Shown: positions 18,095 to 28,212 of the stretch, in pieces
Numbering within the stretch: the stretch's first letter is position 1
Layout: every line of letters begins with the position of its first letter
From: Glycomyces sp. NRRL B-16210
GTDB lineage: Bacteria; Actinomycetota; Actinomycetes; Mycobacteriales; Micromonosporaceae
Assembly: GCF_000719515.1 (NCBI RefSeq)
Contig: NZ_JOGR01000002.1
Location: forward strand, 62,001-126,000
Length of the DNA stretch: 64,000 bases
Reading direction: 5' to 3'
Position numbers and translations under genes: made by a program
Notes under the pieces: model-generated
Told to the model about the DNA's origin: nothing
Seen by the model: only the letters and a program-made list of their open reading frames with translations
Database searches by the model: none

Positions 18095-18799
18095 TCAGGC
18101 CCCGATCGAGTCGCCCACGGCGACCCTCGCCGGCACGTCGATCCGCAGGTAGATCCCGAAATGGTTCCCCAACTCGGCGATGATGTGCTTGTGCAGCTCC
18201 TTGTCGCGCTCATTCGCGCCCGTCGGGTCCCAGCTCGGCAGCACGCACCGCTCGCACGGCTTCTGCAACGTGAACTCGCTCCCGCCCAGGCGGATCGCCG
18301 TCCCACGCTCGATCCCGACCTCCGCGAACGGCTCCAGATCGGCCTCCACGATCACGTTCGGCCGGAACCGCGCCGCCTCCACCTCGCGGCCCATCTGCTC
18401 GCTCAACCGCCGCAGACTCGCCGCGAACACCACCAGGATCCGCCCGTACTCGCGCTCGACCTTCCGCAGCTCCACGCCCTTGCCCGCGTCGATCGTCTCG
18501 GCCAGGCGCGCGCCCACGCCCGGGTCGTCCGCCGCCCACGCGGCCCCGCCCGGCTCGTACAGCACCGGCTCGCCCGACACCGCGTCCGCGCAGCCGCACT
18601 GCGCCGGCCACGCCGCCTCCCAGCCCATCATCTTCGGATGGCTGCCGCCCCACAGCGACTTCTCGCCGCCCGGCTCGGACAGGCCCAGGACCCGGTCCCC
18701 GGCCATGCCGTCGAAACCGATCACCGCGGACTGGAGGGCCTCCCCGCGGAGGCCCTTGACCGGGTAACGCCACAACTCTTTGATCTCGCCTGCGAACAT
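18095..18799 (-). CDS. MOSC domain protein
   Basis: A 234-aa protein with an N-terminal MOSC beta-barrel segment (MFAGEIKELWRYPVKGLRGE...). Its C-terminal core contains RFRPNVIVEADLEPFAE and the conserved cysteines of KPCERCVLPSWDP. MOSC proteins carry activated sulfur or bind molybdenum cofactor (for example YcbX and mARC types). Whether it reduces N-hydroxylated compounds cannot be judged. The start at 18799 fits the family N-terminus. Confidence 0.85.
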   Translation of the reverse strand: MFAGEIKELWRYPVKGLRGEALQSAVIGFDGMAGDRVLGLSEPGGEKSLWGGSHPKMMGWEAAWPAQCGCADAVSGEPVLYEPGGAAWAADDPGVGARLAETIDAGKGVELRKVEREYGRILVVFAASLRRLSEQMGREVEAARFRPNVIVEADLEPFAEVGIERGTAIRLGGSEFTLQKPCERCVLPSWDPTGANERDKELHKHIIAELGNHFGIYLRIDVPARVAVGDSIGA

Positions 18800-18904
18800 G
18801 CTCACTACGGTACCCAGCTCACGTTTTAATCGCGATCTGCCTGCGTTAACGTCATTGACACAAACCGGTGAGACAATTGCCGCCCCAGGACCGAGGAGGA
18901 CACC

Positions 18905-20257
18905 ATGGAACGACAGAAGGAGTTCGTGCTTCGCACGCTCGAAGAACGCGACATCCGGTTCGTCCGGCTGTGGTTCACCGACGTCCTCGGCACCCTCAAG
19001 TCCGTCAGCGTCGCCCCCGCCGAGCTCGAATCCGCCTTCGAAGAGGGCATCGGCTTCGACGGCTCCGCCATCGAGGGCTTCGCGCGCGTCTACGAGTCCG
19101 ACATGGTCGCCATGCCCGACCCGACCACCTTCCAGGTCTTCCCCTTCGAAGGCCGCGGCATAGGCGAGTCCGCGCGCATGTTCTGCGACATCCTCACCCC
19201 CGAGGGCGCCCCCTCCTGGGCCGACCCGCGCCACGTCCTGCGCCGGGCCCTCTCCAAGGCCGCCGACCGCGGGTTCACCTTCTACGTGCACCCCGAGATC
19301 GAGTTCTTCCTGCTCTCCGACATCGACCCCGACGGGCGCAGAATGCCCACCCCGGTCGACGACGGCGGCTACTTCGACCACACCACCCACTCCACCGCCC
19401 GCGACTTCCGCCGCCAGGCCATCCTCGCGCTCGAACGCGTCGGCATCTCCGTCGAGTACTCCCACCACGAGGTCGCCCCCGGCCAGCAGGAGATCGACCT
19501 GCGCTACGCCGACGCGCTCACCACCGCCGACAACATCATGACCTTCCGGCACATCGTCAAGGAAGTAGCGCTCACCTCCGGCGTCACCGCCTCCTTCATG
19601 CCCAAGCCCTACACCGCCCAGCCCGGCTCCGGCATGCACAGCCACCTCTCCCTCTTCGAAGGCGAGGACAACGCCTTCCACGACCCCGGCGACGAGCAGC
19701 GGCTCTCCAAGACCGCCAAGGCCTTCATCGCCGGACTCCTGCGCCACGCGCCCGAGTTCACCGCCATCACCAACCAGTGGGTCAACTCCTACAAGCGGCT
19801 GTTCACCAGCCCCCAGCCCGGCCAGATCTCCGAGGCGCCCTCCTACGTCTCCTGGGGCAAGGCCAACCGCTCCGCGCTCGTGCGCGTCCCCGCCTACGGC
19901 AAGCCCAACTCCGCCCGCGTCGAGATCCGCTCCCTCGACTCGGCCACCAACCCCTACCTCGCCTACGCCGTGCTCCTCGGCGCCGGCCTCAAGGGCATCG
20001 AAGAGGGCTACGAACTCGCCCCCGGCACCGAGGACGACGTCTCGGCGCTCACCAACGCCGAACGCGTCGCCGCCGGATACCAGCCGCTACCGGGCAACCT
20101 CGCCGAAGCCCTCGACACCATGGAGTCCTCCGAACTCGTCCCCGAGATCCTCGGCGAGCACGTCTTCGACTACTTCCTGAAGAACAAGCGCCAGGAGTGG
20201 GAGGACTACCGCACCCAGGTGACCACCTTCGAACGCAAGCGGTACATGCATCTGTGA
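18905..20257 (+). CDS. glnA2: Glutamine synthetase-like protein, GlnA2 type
   Basis: A 450-aa type I glutamine synthetase homologue with the actinobacterial GlnA2 N-terminus (ERQKEFVLRTLEERDIRFVRLWFTDV), the IGFDGSAIEGFARV segment and the NPYLAYAVLL active-site region. The adenylylation loop with its Tyr (NLYDLP) is absent, so GlnE should not regulate this enzyme. Streptomyces GlnA2-type proteins have been reported to act on polyamines (gamma-glutamylation). With an amidotransferase-like gene next door that role is plausible here, but not proven. GAGGAGGAC just before the ATG is a strong ribosome-binding site. Confidence 0.88.
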   Translation: MERQKEFVLRTLEERDIRFVRLWFTDVLGTLKSVSVAPAELESAFEEGIGFDGSAIEGFARVYESDMVAMPDPTTFQVFPFEGRGIGESARMFCDILTPEGAPSWADPRHVLRRALSKAADRGFTFYVHPEIEFFLLSDIDPDGRRMPTPVDDGGYFDHTTHSTARDFRRQAILALERVGISVEYSHHEVAPGQQEIDLRYADALTTADNIMTFRHIVKEVALTSGVTASFMPKPYTAQPGSGMHSHLSLFEGEDNAFHDPGDEQRLSKTAKAFIAGLLRHAPEFTAITNQWVNSYKRLFTSPQPGQISEAPSYVSWGKANRSALVRVPAYGKPNSARVEIRSLDSATNPYLAYAVLLGAGLKGIEEGYELAPGTEDDVSALTNAERVAAGYQPLPGNLAEALDTMESSELVPEILGEHVFDYFLKNKRQEWEDYRTQVTTFERKRYMHL

Positions 20258-20266
20258 CCCATTAAC

Positions 20267-20968
20267 ATGGGTCGTGTGACCACCGCACTCGTCATCGAGA
20301 ACGACCCGGCGCAAGGGCTCGGCCGGGCCGCGACCTGGCTCGTCGAAGCCGGCATGGAGCTCGACACGATACGGCCCCACCTCGGTGAGGCCGTACCCAA
20401 CACCGCCGGAGGGCACGAGGCCCTCATCGCCCTCGGCGGCGGCCGCGGCAAGGACTGGAGCGACGACCTCACCGGACTCATGGAGACCGCCGTCGCCGAC
20501 ACCACGCCCACGCTCGCGATCTGCTCCTCCTCCCGAATGCTCGCCGCCGCCTTCGGCGGCCGCGTCGAAGACCACGAGGAGGGGCCCTTCGGCCCCCGGA
20601 TGCTCGCCAAACGCGACGCCGCCGGACGCGACCTCATCTTCGGCCCCGCGCCCATGACCCTCGACGTCATCCGCTGGCGCCGCCAAGAACTCGTCGAACT
20701 CCCCGAAGAGGCCACCCTCCTCGCGGCCTCCCCGCAAGGCGCCCTCGAGGTCTTCCGCATCCGCGACACCGCCTGGGGCGTCCAGTCCCACTTCGAGTTC
20801 ACCCCCGAACAGCTCGCCGGCTTCGGCGACTTCGACGAAGCGGCGCTCGCCAAGGCCGCCGAGGTCGACCGGCACATCGTGGCCGCCTGGCGCCCGATCC
20901 TCCAGCGCTTCGCCCGCGTCGCCGCAGGAGAACGCAAGGCCCTGCCGGTCATCGACGCTGGACACTGA
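20267..20968 (+). CDS. Class I glutamine amidotransferase-like protein
   Basis: A 233-aa protein with a class I GATase-like fold. The region that normally reads GICLGxQ is LAICSSSRM, so the Cys is kept but the CxGxQ elbow is altered. The His-x-Glu part of the triad appears in GVQSHFEF. It lies 9 bp after glnA2 and overlaps glnE by one base (TGATG), so all three genes should be co-translated. Polyamine pathways use a GATase-like hydrolase to remove gamma-glutamyl groups (PuuD type), which is a reasonable but unproven role. GTG 20276 is an alternative start. Confidence 0.7.
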   Translation: MGRVTTALVIENDPAQGLGRAATWLVEAGMELDTIRPHLGEAVPNTAGGHEALIALGGGRGKDWSDDLTGLMETAVADTTPTLAICSSSRMLAAAFGGRVEDHEEGPFGPRMLAKRDAAGRDLIFGPAPMTLDVIRWRRQELVELPEEATLLAASPQGALEVFRIRDTAWGVQSHFEFTPEQLAGFGDFDEAALAKAAEVDRHIVAAWRPILQRFARVAAGERKALPVIDAGH

Positions 20969-23568
20969 TGCTCCGAGACGAAGCCCGACAAGCCGTCGTC
21001 GAGGCCAGCAACGCGCTGGCCGACTACCTGCGCGCCCACCCCGACGTCGAGCCCGCCCTCACCGAGGACGAGAACGCCGGCTTCGCGCGCATCCGCGAGG
21101 CAGGCGTCGCCGAGCTCAACAGCGCCTGGAAGGCGAACCTGCTGCGCATCGCCGCCGCCGACCTGACCGGCGGGGCCGATTTCAAGCGCACCTCCGCGGC
21201 CCTCGCGCGCCTGGCCGACGCGGTGCTCGCGCGGGGGCTCGAACTCGCCCGCGCCGAGACCGACGCTTCGAATGACGTCCGCCTGGCCGTGATCGCCATG
21301 GGCAAGACCGGCGGCGAGGAGCTCAACTACGTATCCGATGTGGACGTCGTGTTCGTCGCCGAAGGCGACCTCGAACTCGCCACGCGCCAGGCCGCCCGGA
21401 TGATCCAGATCGTCGGGCCCGCGACGTGGCCGGTCGACGCCGGGCTGCGGCCCGAGGGGCGCAGCGGCGCCCTGGTGCGCTCGATCGAGTCGTACCAGGC
21501 CTATCTCGAGGACTGGGCCCGCACCTGGGAGTTCCAGGCGCTGCTCAAGGCCCGGCCCGCCGCGGGGGACCTCGAACTCGGGGGCGACTGGCTCGCGGCC
21601 GTGCAGCCGTTCATCTGGGGCGCGGCCGACCGGCCCGGCGTCGTCGCCGACATTCGCGACATGCGGCGCAAGGTCGCCGACTCGGTGCCCAGCGCCGAGC
21701 GCCGCTACGAGATCAAGCTCGGCCCCGGTGGGCTGCGGGACATCGAGTTCGCCGTCCAACTGCTTCAGCTCGTCCACGGCCGCGGCGACCCCACGCTGCG
21801 AGTCAGATCCACCTTGGACGCGCTCGATGTGCTGGTGGAGCGCGGCTACCTGGCCCGGCGCGACGGCGAGGACCTCGCCGACACCTACGTCTTCCTGCGC
21901 ACCGTCGAGCACCGGCTCCAGCTCCAGCGGCTGCTGCGCACGCACCGGGTGCCCGACGGCGGCGAGCCGCTCCACCATCTGGCCCGCACGCTCGGCTACA
22001 AGACCGACGACGGCTTCCTGGCCGCGTGGCGGGCCCACGCCACGACCGCGCGGCGCCTGCACGAGAAACTGCTGTACAAGCCGCTGCTCGACGCGGTGAC
22101 CCGCGTGCCGACCCATGAGCTGCGCATGACCGAGTCCGAGGCGGCCTCGCGTCTGGCGGTGCTCGGTTTCGCCGACCCGGCGAGCGCGCTCGCCCACATC
22201 AAGAAGCTCACCGCGGGCGTCTCCCGCACCGCGACGGTGCAGCGGGCGCTGCTGCCGGTGGTCCTGCACGAGCTCGCCGACTCGCCCGAGCCCGACCGCG
22301 GGCTGCTGGCGTACCGGCAGGTCTCGGACAAGCTCGGCACGACCCCTTGGTACCTGCGGCTGCTGCGCGACGGCGGGCCCGCCGCGGTCCGCCTGGCGCG
22401 GCTGCTGGGCACGTCGCGGTACTTCGCGTCGCTCCTGTTGCACGTGCCGCAGTCGCTGCGGTACCTCTCGGACAACGCCGATCTGACGCCGCGGCCGCGC
22501 GAGGAGCTGACCTCGGGGATGCTCCAGGCGGGGGCGCGGCACACGGACGCGACGGCGGCGATCGGCGCGGTGCGCGCGATCAGGCGCCGGGAGCTGATCC
22601 GCATCGCCGCGGCCGATCTCCTTGGCCTGCTCGACGACCAGGGCGTGGGCCTCGCGCTCTCGGATCTGACCGACGCGGTACTGCAAGCGGCCCTTGCGAT
22701 CGCGTCGCGGAACGTGGCGGAGGCGCCGCCGATCGCGATCATCGCCATGGGCCGCTTGGGAGGCCGCGAGACCGGGTTCGGCTCCGATGCGGACGTCGTG
22801 TTCATCCATTCAGGATCGTCTGACGCCGAACGCAAGGCGGCGGCGAAGATCGCGGAGTCGGCGCGCACCCTGCTGGGCGCGCCGAGTGCGGACCCTCCCT
22901 TGGTGATCGACCTGGATCTGCGGCCCGAGGGCAAGGGCGGTGCTCTGGCGCCGAGCTTTGCGGCCTACCGGCGGTACTACGCCGACCGGGCGCGGCTGTG
23001 GGAGCGGCAGGCGCTGCTGCGGGCGCGGCCGGTCGCGGGGGACGAGGGGCTTCGCGAGGCGTGGACCGAGTTCGCCGACGGCATCCGGTACAAGGGCGGC
23101 GGTCTCAGCGAGGCGGAGCGGATCGAGTTCCGGCGGGTCAAGGCCCGAGTGGACTCCGAGCGGCTGCCGAGGGGCGCCGATCCCAACGGGCACACCAAGC
23201 TCGGACGCGGGGGACTGGTGGACATCGAGTGGACGGCGCAGTTGCTCCAGCTCGAGCACGGGGAGGACGAGTCGCTGCACACGACGCGGACGGTCCCGGC
23301 ACTGGAGGCGGCCGCGGCGGCGGGGTACCTGTCGCGGGCCGATCTGCGGGCGCTGCGGGAGGCGTGGGAGTTCGTGTCGCGGGTGCGCAACGACATGACG
23401 CTGGCGCGCGGGGTCCCGAGGGACGACCTGCCGCGATCAGGCCCGGAGTTGGCGGGTCTGGCGCAGACGCTGGGCTTCGGCGAGGACACCGAGCGGTTCC
23501 TGAACCACTACCGAAAACTGACCCGCCGAGCCCACGAGGCGGCCCAACGCATCGTCTACGAGACCTGA
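20968..23568 (+). CDS. glnE: Glutamine synthetase adenylyltransferase/deadenylase
   Basis: Bifunctional regulator that adds and removes AMP on the main glutamine synthetase. Both nucleotidyltransferase halves are visible. The first has GKTGGEELNYVSDVDVVF (about residues 111-128), with KLGPGGLRDIEFAVQLLQ after it. The second has GRLGGRETGFGSDADVVF, with KLGRGGLVDIEWTAQLLQ after it. At 866 aa it is shorter than the roughly 1,000 aa usual in actinobacteria. The missing part is at the N-terminus before the first catalytic half, with no in-frame extension beyond the overlap with the upstream gene. Confidence 0.92.
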   Translation: MLRDEARQAVVEASNALADYLRAHPDVEPALTEDENAGFARIREAGVAELNSAWKANLLRIAAADLTGGADFKRTSAALARLADAVLARGLELARAETDASNDVRLAVIAMGKTGGEELNYVSDVDVVFVAEGDLELATRQAARMIQIVGPATWPVDAGLRPEGRSGALVRSIESYQAYLEDWARTWEFQALLKARPAAGDLELGGDWLAAVQPFIWGAADRPGVVADIRDMRRKVADSVPSAERRYEIKLGPGGLRDIEFAVQLLQLVHGRGDPTLRVRSTLDALDVLVERGYLARRDGEDLADTYVFLRTVEHRLQLQRLLRTHRVPDGGEPLHHLARTLGYKTDDGFLAAWRAHATTARRLHEKLLYKPLLDAVTRVPTHELRMTESEAASRLAVLGFADPASALAHIKKLTAGVSRTATVQRALLPVVLHELADSPEPDRGLLAYRQVSDKLGTTPWYLRLLRDGGPAAVRLARLLGTSRYFASLLLHVPQSLRYLSDNADLTPRPREELTSGMLQAGARHTDATAAIGAVRAIRRRELIRIAAADLLGLLDDQGVGLALSDLTDAVLQAALAIASRNVAEAPPIAIIAMGRLGGRETGFGSDADVVFIHSGSSDAERKAAAKIAESARTLLGAPSADPPLVIDLDLRPEGKGGALAPSFAAYRRYYADRARLWERQALLRARPVAGDEGLREAWTEFADGIRYKGGGLSEAERIEFRRVKARVDSERLPRGADPNGHTKLGRGGLVDIEWTAQLLQLEHGEDESLHTTRTVPALEAAAAAGYLSRADLRALREAWEFVSRVRNDMTLARGVPRDDLPRSGPELAGLAQTLGFGEDTERFLNHYRKLTRRAHEAAQRIVYET

Positions 23569-23785
23569 CCGAAACTCGCGCCCATCGCTTCGCCGCGTGT
23601 TTCCCATGCGCGATCGGTCCTCCCCGCACGCACCACATTGCTGCACTTACCTCATTTCTGATCGGAACTCGCGCCGACCACAATGCCGTGCTCCTCCGCA
23701 TCACCGCGCACCTACCCGCCCTGCCGGCCCTAATGCCACCACCTCCTCGCGTTCGCTCACACGATCCGGTGAACCTTCACCGCAC

Positions 23786-23806
23786 CGGGCCGATCCGGCC
23801 CGTTTC
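23786..23806 (+). terminator. Terminator after glnE
   Basis: CGGGCC, a 5-nt loop, GGCCCG, then TTTCTT, about 220 bp past the glnE stop. The surrounding 387 bp (23,569-23,955) contain no gene I can support. Confidence 0.55.
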
Positions 23807-23955
23807 TTGTCGCACCCGCGAGACACGATCGCCCCAGACTTCCTTCCCCTCTCGGGAGGGTGGGGGTTAGGGATGGCCGGCCCCCCGCCGTACTCGGACC
23901 GCTCCCGCGATCCCTTTTCCACGCCTAGACTCGGGTCGACTGATCGGGGGCGCGG

Positions 23956-25119
23956 ATGATCGACTACACCGTGATCGGCCCGAACGGGTCCGAGGACCGC
24001 AGCGGCCGCGCGGCCGACCTGCGCGCCGACGCCACCGCCGACCACGGCGGCTTCATCTGGGTCGACCTCGACTCGCCCGAACCCGAGACCCTCCGTCTCG
24101 CCCTCGACGCCCTCGGCCTCGACCGCTTCGGCGCCGACCCCGAGCGCGCGATCCACCGCCGCCCCAAGGTCGAGACCGCCGGCGACGCGGCGATGGTCCT
24201 CATCAAGACCGTCTGGTACATCGAGGCCACCCGCCAGGTCGAGACCGGCGACCTCGCGATCTACACCGACGAGCGCTCCCTCGTGACCGTCCGCCGCGGC
24301 CTCGTCGATCCCGTTCCGGCCGTTCGCGACCGGCTCGACGAGGAGTCCTTCCGCGCCGAAGGCGCCGTCGCGGTCGTCCACGCCCTCTTCGCATCGGTGG
24401 TCGAGCAGTACGACAGCGCGGTCGAAGACCTCGCCGACGACGTCGCCGACATCGAGCGCGCGGTCTTCTCCGGCGACCGGATCGACCGCAACCAGGAGAT
24501 CTACTTCCTCATCCGCGAGGCGCTGGAGTTCCGCAACGCCGTGCAACCCCTCGTGCCCTTCGCGCGCCTGGTCCGGCAGCGCCGCGCCGCGTCCCCGGTC
24601 TTCCAGCGCGAGCACTTCGGCCCGGTCGCCGGCCGCCTCATCCGCGTGGACGCGGCGATCGAGACGTGCATGAACCTGCTGACGACAGTGCTCACCGCCC
24701 ACCAGGGCCAGATCGGCACCTGGCAGAACGACGCGATGAAGAAGATCTCCGCATGGGCCGCGATCGCCGTGGTGCCCACCGCCATCGCGGGGATCTACGG
24801 GATGAATTTCAGGGACATGCCGGAGCTGCACTGGAAATTCGGCTACCCGCTCGTCCTGCTCCTCATCGTCGTCATCTGCTCCCTACTGCATCGCGGTTTC
24901 AGACGCAACGGCTGGCTGTTACACATCGATGTCCATGATTCGCAAAGGGAACGGGCGAGGGGCGGGACCGCATTCGATCCCGCCCCTCTGGCCCTGCCTG
25001 CCTTCAACGAACACCATATCGTTGCCGCGCAAATCGAAAGCGTCGAGCCACTGGTCACCCTGCGTGCGCGAGATCGCGCTCCCATTTCGACCGACTGTGC
25101 CACAAACCGTCAGCATTGA
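23956..25119 (+). CDS. corA: CorA-like divalent cation transporter with an odd C-terminal extension
   Basis: Predicted Mg2+/Co2+ channel of the CorA family, 387 aa. An acidic N-terminal funnel domain is followed by two membrane helices with the GMN selectivity motif between them (IAGIYGMNFRDMPELHW). CorA proteins normally end a few residues after the second helix at a basic RRNGWL-type tail. Here the frame runs on for about 65 more residues of unrelated composition, and these codons pass through a perfect 11-bp hairpin that looks like the gene's own terminator. A lost stop codon is a likely cause. Confidence 0.85.
   Translation: MIDYTVIGPNGSEDRSGRAADLRADATADHGGFIWVDLDSPEPETLRLALDALGLDRFGADPERAIHRRPKVETAGDAAMVLIKTVWYIEATRQVETGDLAIYTDERSLVTVRRGLVDPVPAVRDRLDEESFRAEGAVAVVHALFASVVEQYDSAVEDLADDVADIERAVFSGDRIDRNQEIYFLIREALEFRNAVQPLVPFARLVRQRRAASPVFQREHFGPVAGRLIRVDAAIETCMNLLTTVLTAHQGQIGTWQNDAMKKISAWAAIAVVPTAIAGIYGMNFRDMPELHWKFGYPLVLLLIVVICSLLHRGFRRNGWLLHIDVHDSQRERARGGTAFDPAPLALPAFNEHHIVAAQIESVEPLVTLRARDRAPISTDCATNRQH
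24957..24988 (+). terminator. Hairpin lying inside the 3' end of corA
   Basis: GAGGGGCGGGA and its complement (perfect 11 bp, 10-nt loop). It sits within the coding extension of corA, about 40 bp after the codons where the family normally ends. Confidence 0.6.
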
Positions 25120-25180
25120 AATTTCTCGATCTGAGTTATTGACTTCGGAGGGTCTTCCCGTAAAGATAAAGACACCTATC

Positions 25181-25197
25181 AGTAAAGTCTCTTTACT
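25181..25197. promoter_or_regulatory. AGTAAAG dyad upstream of the chitinase gene
   Basis: AGTAAAG, TCT, CTTTACT: a perfect 7-bp dyad next to the ribosome-binding site, with another GTAAAG copy about 20 bp upstream. It may be an operator or a leader hairpin. It does not resemble the DasR site that controls Streptomyces chitinases. Confidence 0.35.
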
Positions 25198-25209
25198 TTT
25201 GGAGGAACA

Positions 25210-26679
<1,470 letters not shown>

Positions 26680-26701
26680 CGCCGAAAGGCTGACCCTCAC
26701 C

Positions 26702-26743
26702 GGTCGGCGGGTTCCGCTTCCCCCGGAGCGGAGCCCGCCGACC
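26702..26743 (+). terminator. Terminator after the chitinase gene
   Basis: GGTCGGCGGG and its complement (10 bp), extended by a further paired GGCTCCGCTCC-type inner stem, 22 bp past the stop. Confidence 0.75.
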
Positions 26744-26748
26744 ATTGC

Positions 26749-26860
26749 CGTTCAAAGGCATTGTCGTTCAGAGGCATCGTCACTCAAGGGCCCTGTCGTT
26801 CATGAGCATCGTCCTTAAAGGGCACCGCCGTTCTCGGGCATCGCCGCTCAACGCTCCTCA
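26749..26860. repeat. Degenerate 16-bp tandem repeat, six copies plus a partial
   Basis: Six head-to-tail 16-bp units approximating CGTTCAAAGGCATCGT (starting 26749, 26765, 26781, 26797, 26813, 26829) and a decayed seventh fill the gap between the chitinase terminator and the DoxX-like gene. Units differ at several positions, so the array is old. No gene is present. Confidence 0.65.
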
Positions 26861-27205
26861 GGCCGCGACCATCAGCCACAGCGTCGCGGCGCTCAACCCC
26901 AGGAACAGCAGCGGACCGGCGATGTTGTGGAAGACCTGCGCCCTGACGTGGGCCACCATCGCGCACACGAAGAACGCCACCAGACCCGCCGCCGCGGCGA
27001 CCCCCAGCGGCCGCCAGAACAGCCCCACCGCCAACCCGACCACCGCCGCAGCCTTCACGAACCCGAGGAATGGCAGCCACGAGTCAGGCACCCCGACCGC
27101 ACGCGAGTTCCGCTTGACCCAGGCCGCGCCCACGAAGTTCGCGACCGCCTCGACGGCGTTGCACGCGATGGCGACCAAGGTGACGACGACGAACGCGATC
27201 GACAT
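26858..27205 (-). CDS. DoxX-like small membrane protein
   Basis: A 115-aa protein with four predicted helices and the DoxX-like pattern of a first helix ending in ...AVEAVANFVGA, a polar loop (VKRNSRAVGVPDSWLPFLG) and later helices GLVAFFVCAMVAHVRAQ and LLFLGLSAATLWL. Such proteins are associated with redox or thiol stress but the activity is poorly known. It is divergent from a LysR gene, which is its likely regulator. Confidence 0.8.
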   Translation of the reverse strand: MSIAFVVVTLVAIACNAVEAVANFVGAAWVKRNSRAVGVPDSWLPFLGFVKAAAVVGLAVGLFWRPLGVAAAAGLVAFFVCAMVAHVRAQVFHNIAGPLLFLGLSAATLWLMVAA

Positions 27206-27294
27206 GCGGCGACCTTCCGAAGCTTCCCGGCGGCCGTTCCGCCGTGCCCCTCCAGTCTTGCCCGCCCCGCTCCACGCGTCCAATACCAGCATCG

Positions 27295-27309
27295 ATAACC
27301 TCCGGTTAT
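27295..27309. promoter_or_regulatory. ATAACC-TCC-GGTTAT palindrome over the LysR start
   Basis: A perfect 6-bp dyad with a 3-nt centre spans the last bases before and the first bases of the LysR-type gene, within the divergent doxX/lysR spacer. A LysR dimer bound here would block its own translation start region, suggesting autoregulation. Confidence 0.4.
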
Positions 27310-28198
27310 GGAAGCGAACCTGCGGCTGCTGCGCTCCTTCGCGGCAGTGGCCGAAGCCGGCAGCCTCACCCGCGCCGCCGCCCGCCTCTACCTCTCCCAA
27401 CCGGCCCTGACCAAGCAGATCCGGAAACTGGAAGAGCAACTCGGCGCGACCCTGTTCCACCGCTCGAAGACCGGCATGGCCCTCACCGGCCCTGGCGAGG
27501 CCCTGGCAGAGACCCTGCCCGCCGTCCTCGAAGCCTGGGACCTCGCCGAGCGGGCCGTGCGCGCCGCCGAAGCCGGGGCCGCCAAAGTCCTGCGGATCGG
27601 CTTCCTCGCCAGCGCCGCGAACGAGAAGACCCAAGCGATCATCGCGGCCTTCAAGGAGCGGCGCCCCGGCTGGCGGGTGGAGCTGCGCCAGTCCACCTGG
27701 GCCGCCCCCGCCGAGGCCCTGGAGCGTGGGGAGGTCGAGGCCGCCTTCATGCGCCTGCCCTTTCCCGGCGAGGACGCCTACCGGCTTGCGGCCTTGCTCA
27801 CCGAACCCCGCTGCGTCGCCATGGCGGCGACTCATCCGCTCGCCCGGCGCGGCGCCCTGCGCTTCGAGGAGCTTCTGGACGAGCCGTTCGTCGCGGCCCC
27901 GGCCGCGACCGGTGCGTTCCGCGACCATTGGCTCGGCGCCGAGTCCCGCGGAGGCCGCCCGGTGCGGATCGGCGCGGTCACGGCGCTGCCGGACGACTGG
28001 CTGACGGCGATCGCGAACGGCGACGGCATCGCCCTCGCGCCCGAGTCCGCCGCGCGCTACTACGCCCGTCCCGATGTGGCGTACCGTCCGCTCACGGGCG
28101 TCGCGCCGAGCCGGGTCGCGCTGGCCTGGCCGAGGCACGCGCCCGTGAGCGCCGCACTCGCGGACTTCGTCGCGGCGGCAGTGGAACTCGCCGACTGA
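27308..28198 (+). CDS. LysR-family transcriptional regulator
   Basis: A 296-aa regulator. The N-terminal winged helix-turn-helix (about residues 4-62: LRLLRSFAAVAEAGSLTRAAARLYLSQPALTKQIRKLEEQLG) is followed by a periplasmic-binding-protein-like effector domain (about 90-295). It is divergently placed from the doxX-like gene, the classical LysR arrangement, so that gene is the expected target. The inducer is unknown. Confidence 0.9.
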   Translation: MEANLRLLRSFAAVAEAGSLTRAAARLYLSQPALTKQIRKLEEQLGATLFHRSKTGMALTGPGEALAETLPAVLEAWDLAERAVRAAEAGAAKVLRIGFLASAANEKTQAIIAAFKERRPGWRVELRQSTWAAPAEALERGEVEAAFMRLPFPGEDAYRLAALLTEPRCVAMAATHPLARRGALRFEELLDEPFVAAPAATGAFRDHWLGAESRGGRPVRIGAVTALPDDWLTAIANGDGIALAPESAARYYARPDVAYRPLTGVAPSRVALAWPRHAPVSAALADFVAAAVELAD

Positions 28199-28212
28199 GC
28201 CCGTGCGGGCGT

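Noticed and set aside
23569..23955. Possible gene between glnE and corA
   Set aside because: No frame with a ribosome-binding site or recognisable protein; only a terminator-like hairpin is visible.
25181..25197. DasR operator for the chitinase gene
   Set aside because: The dyad sequence (AGTAAAG) does not resemble the ACTGGTCTAGACCAGT-type DasR site.
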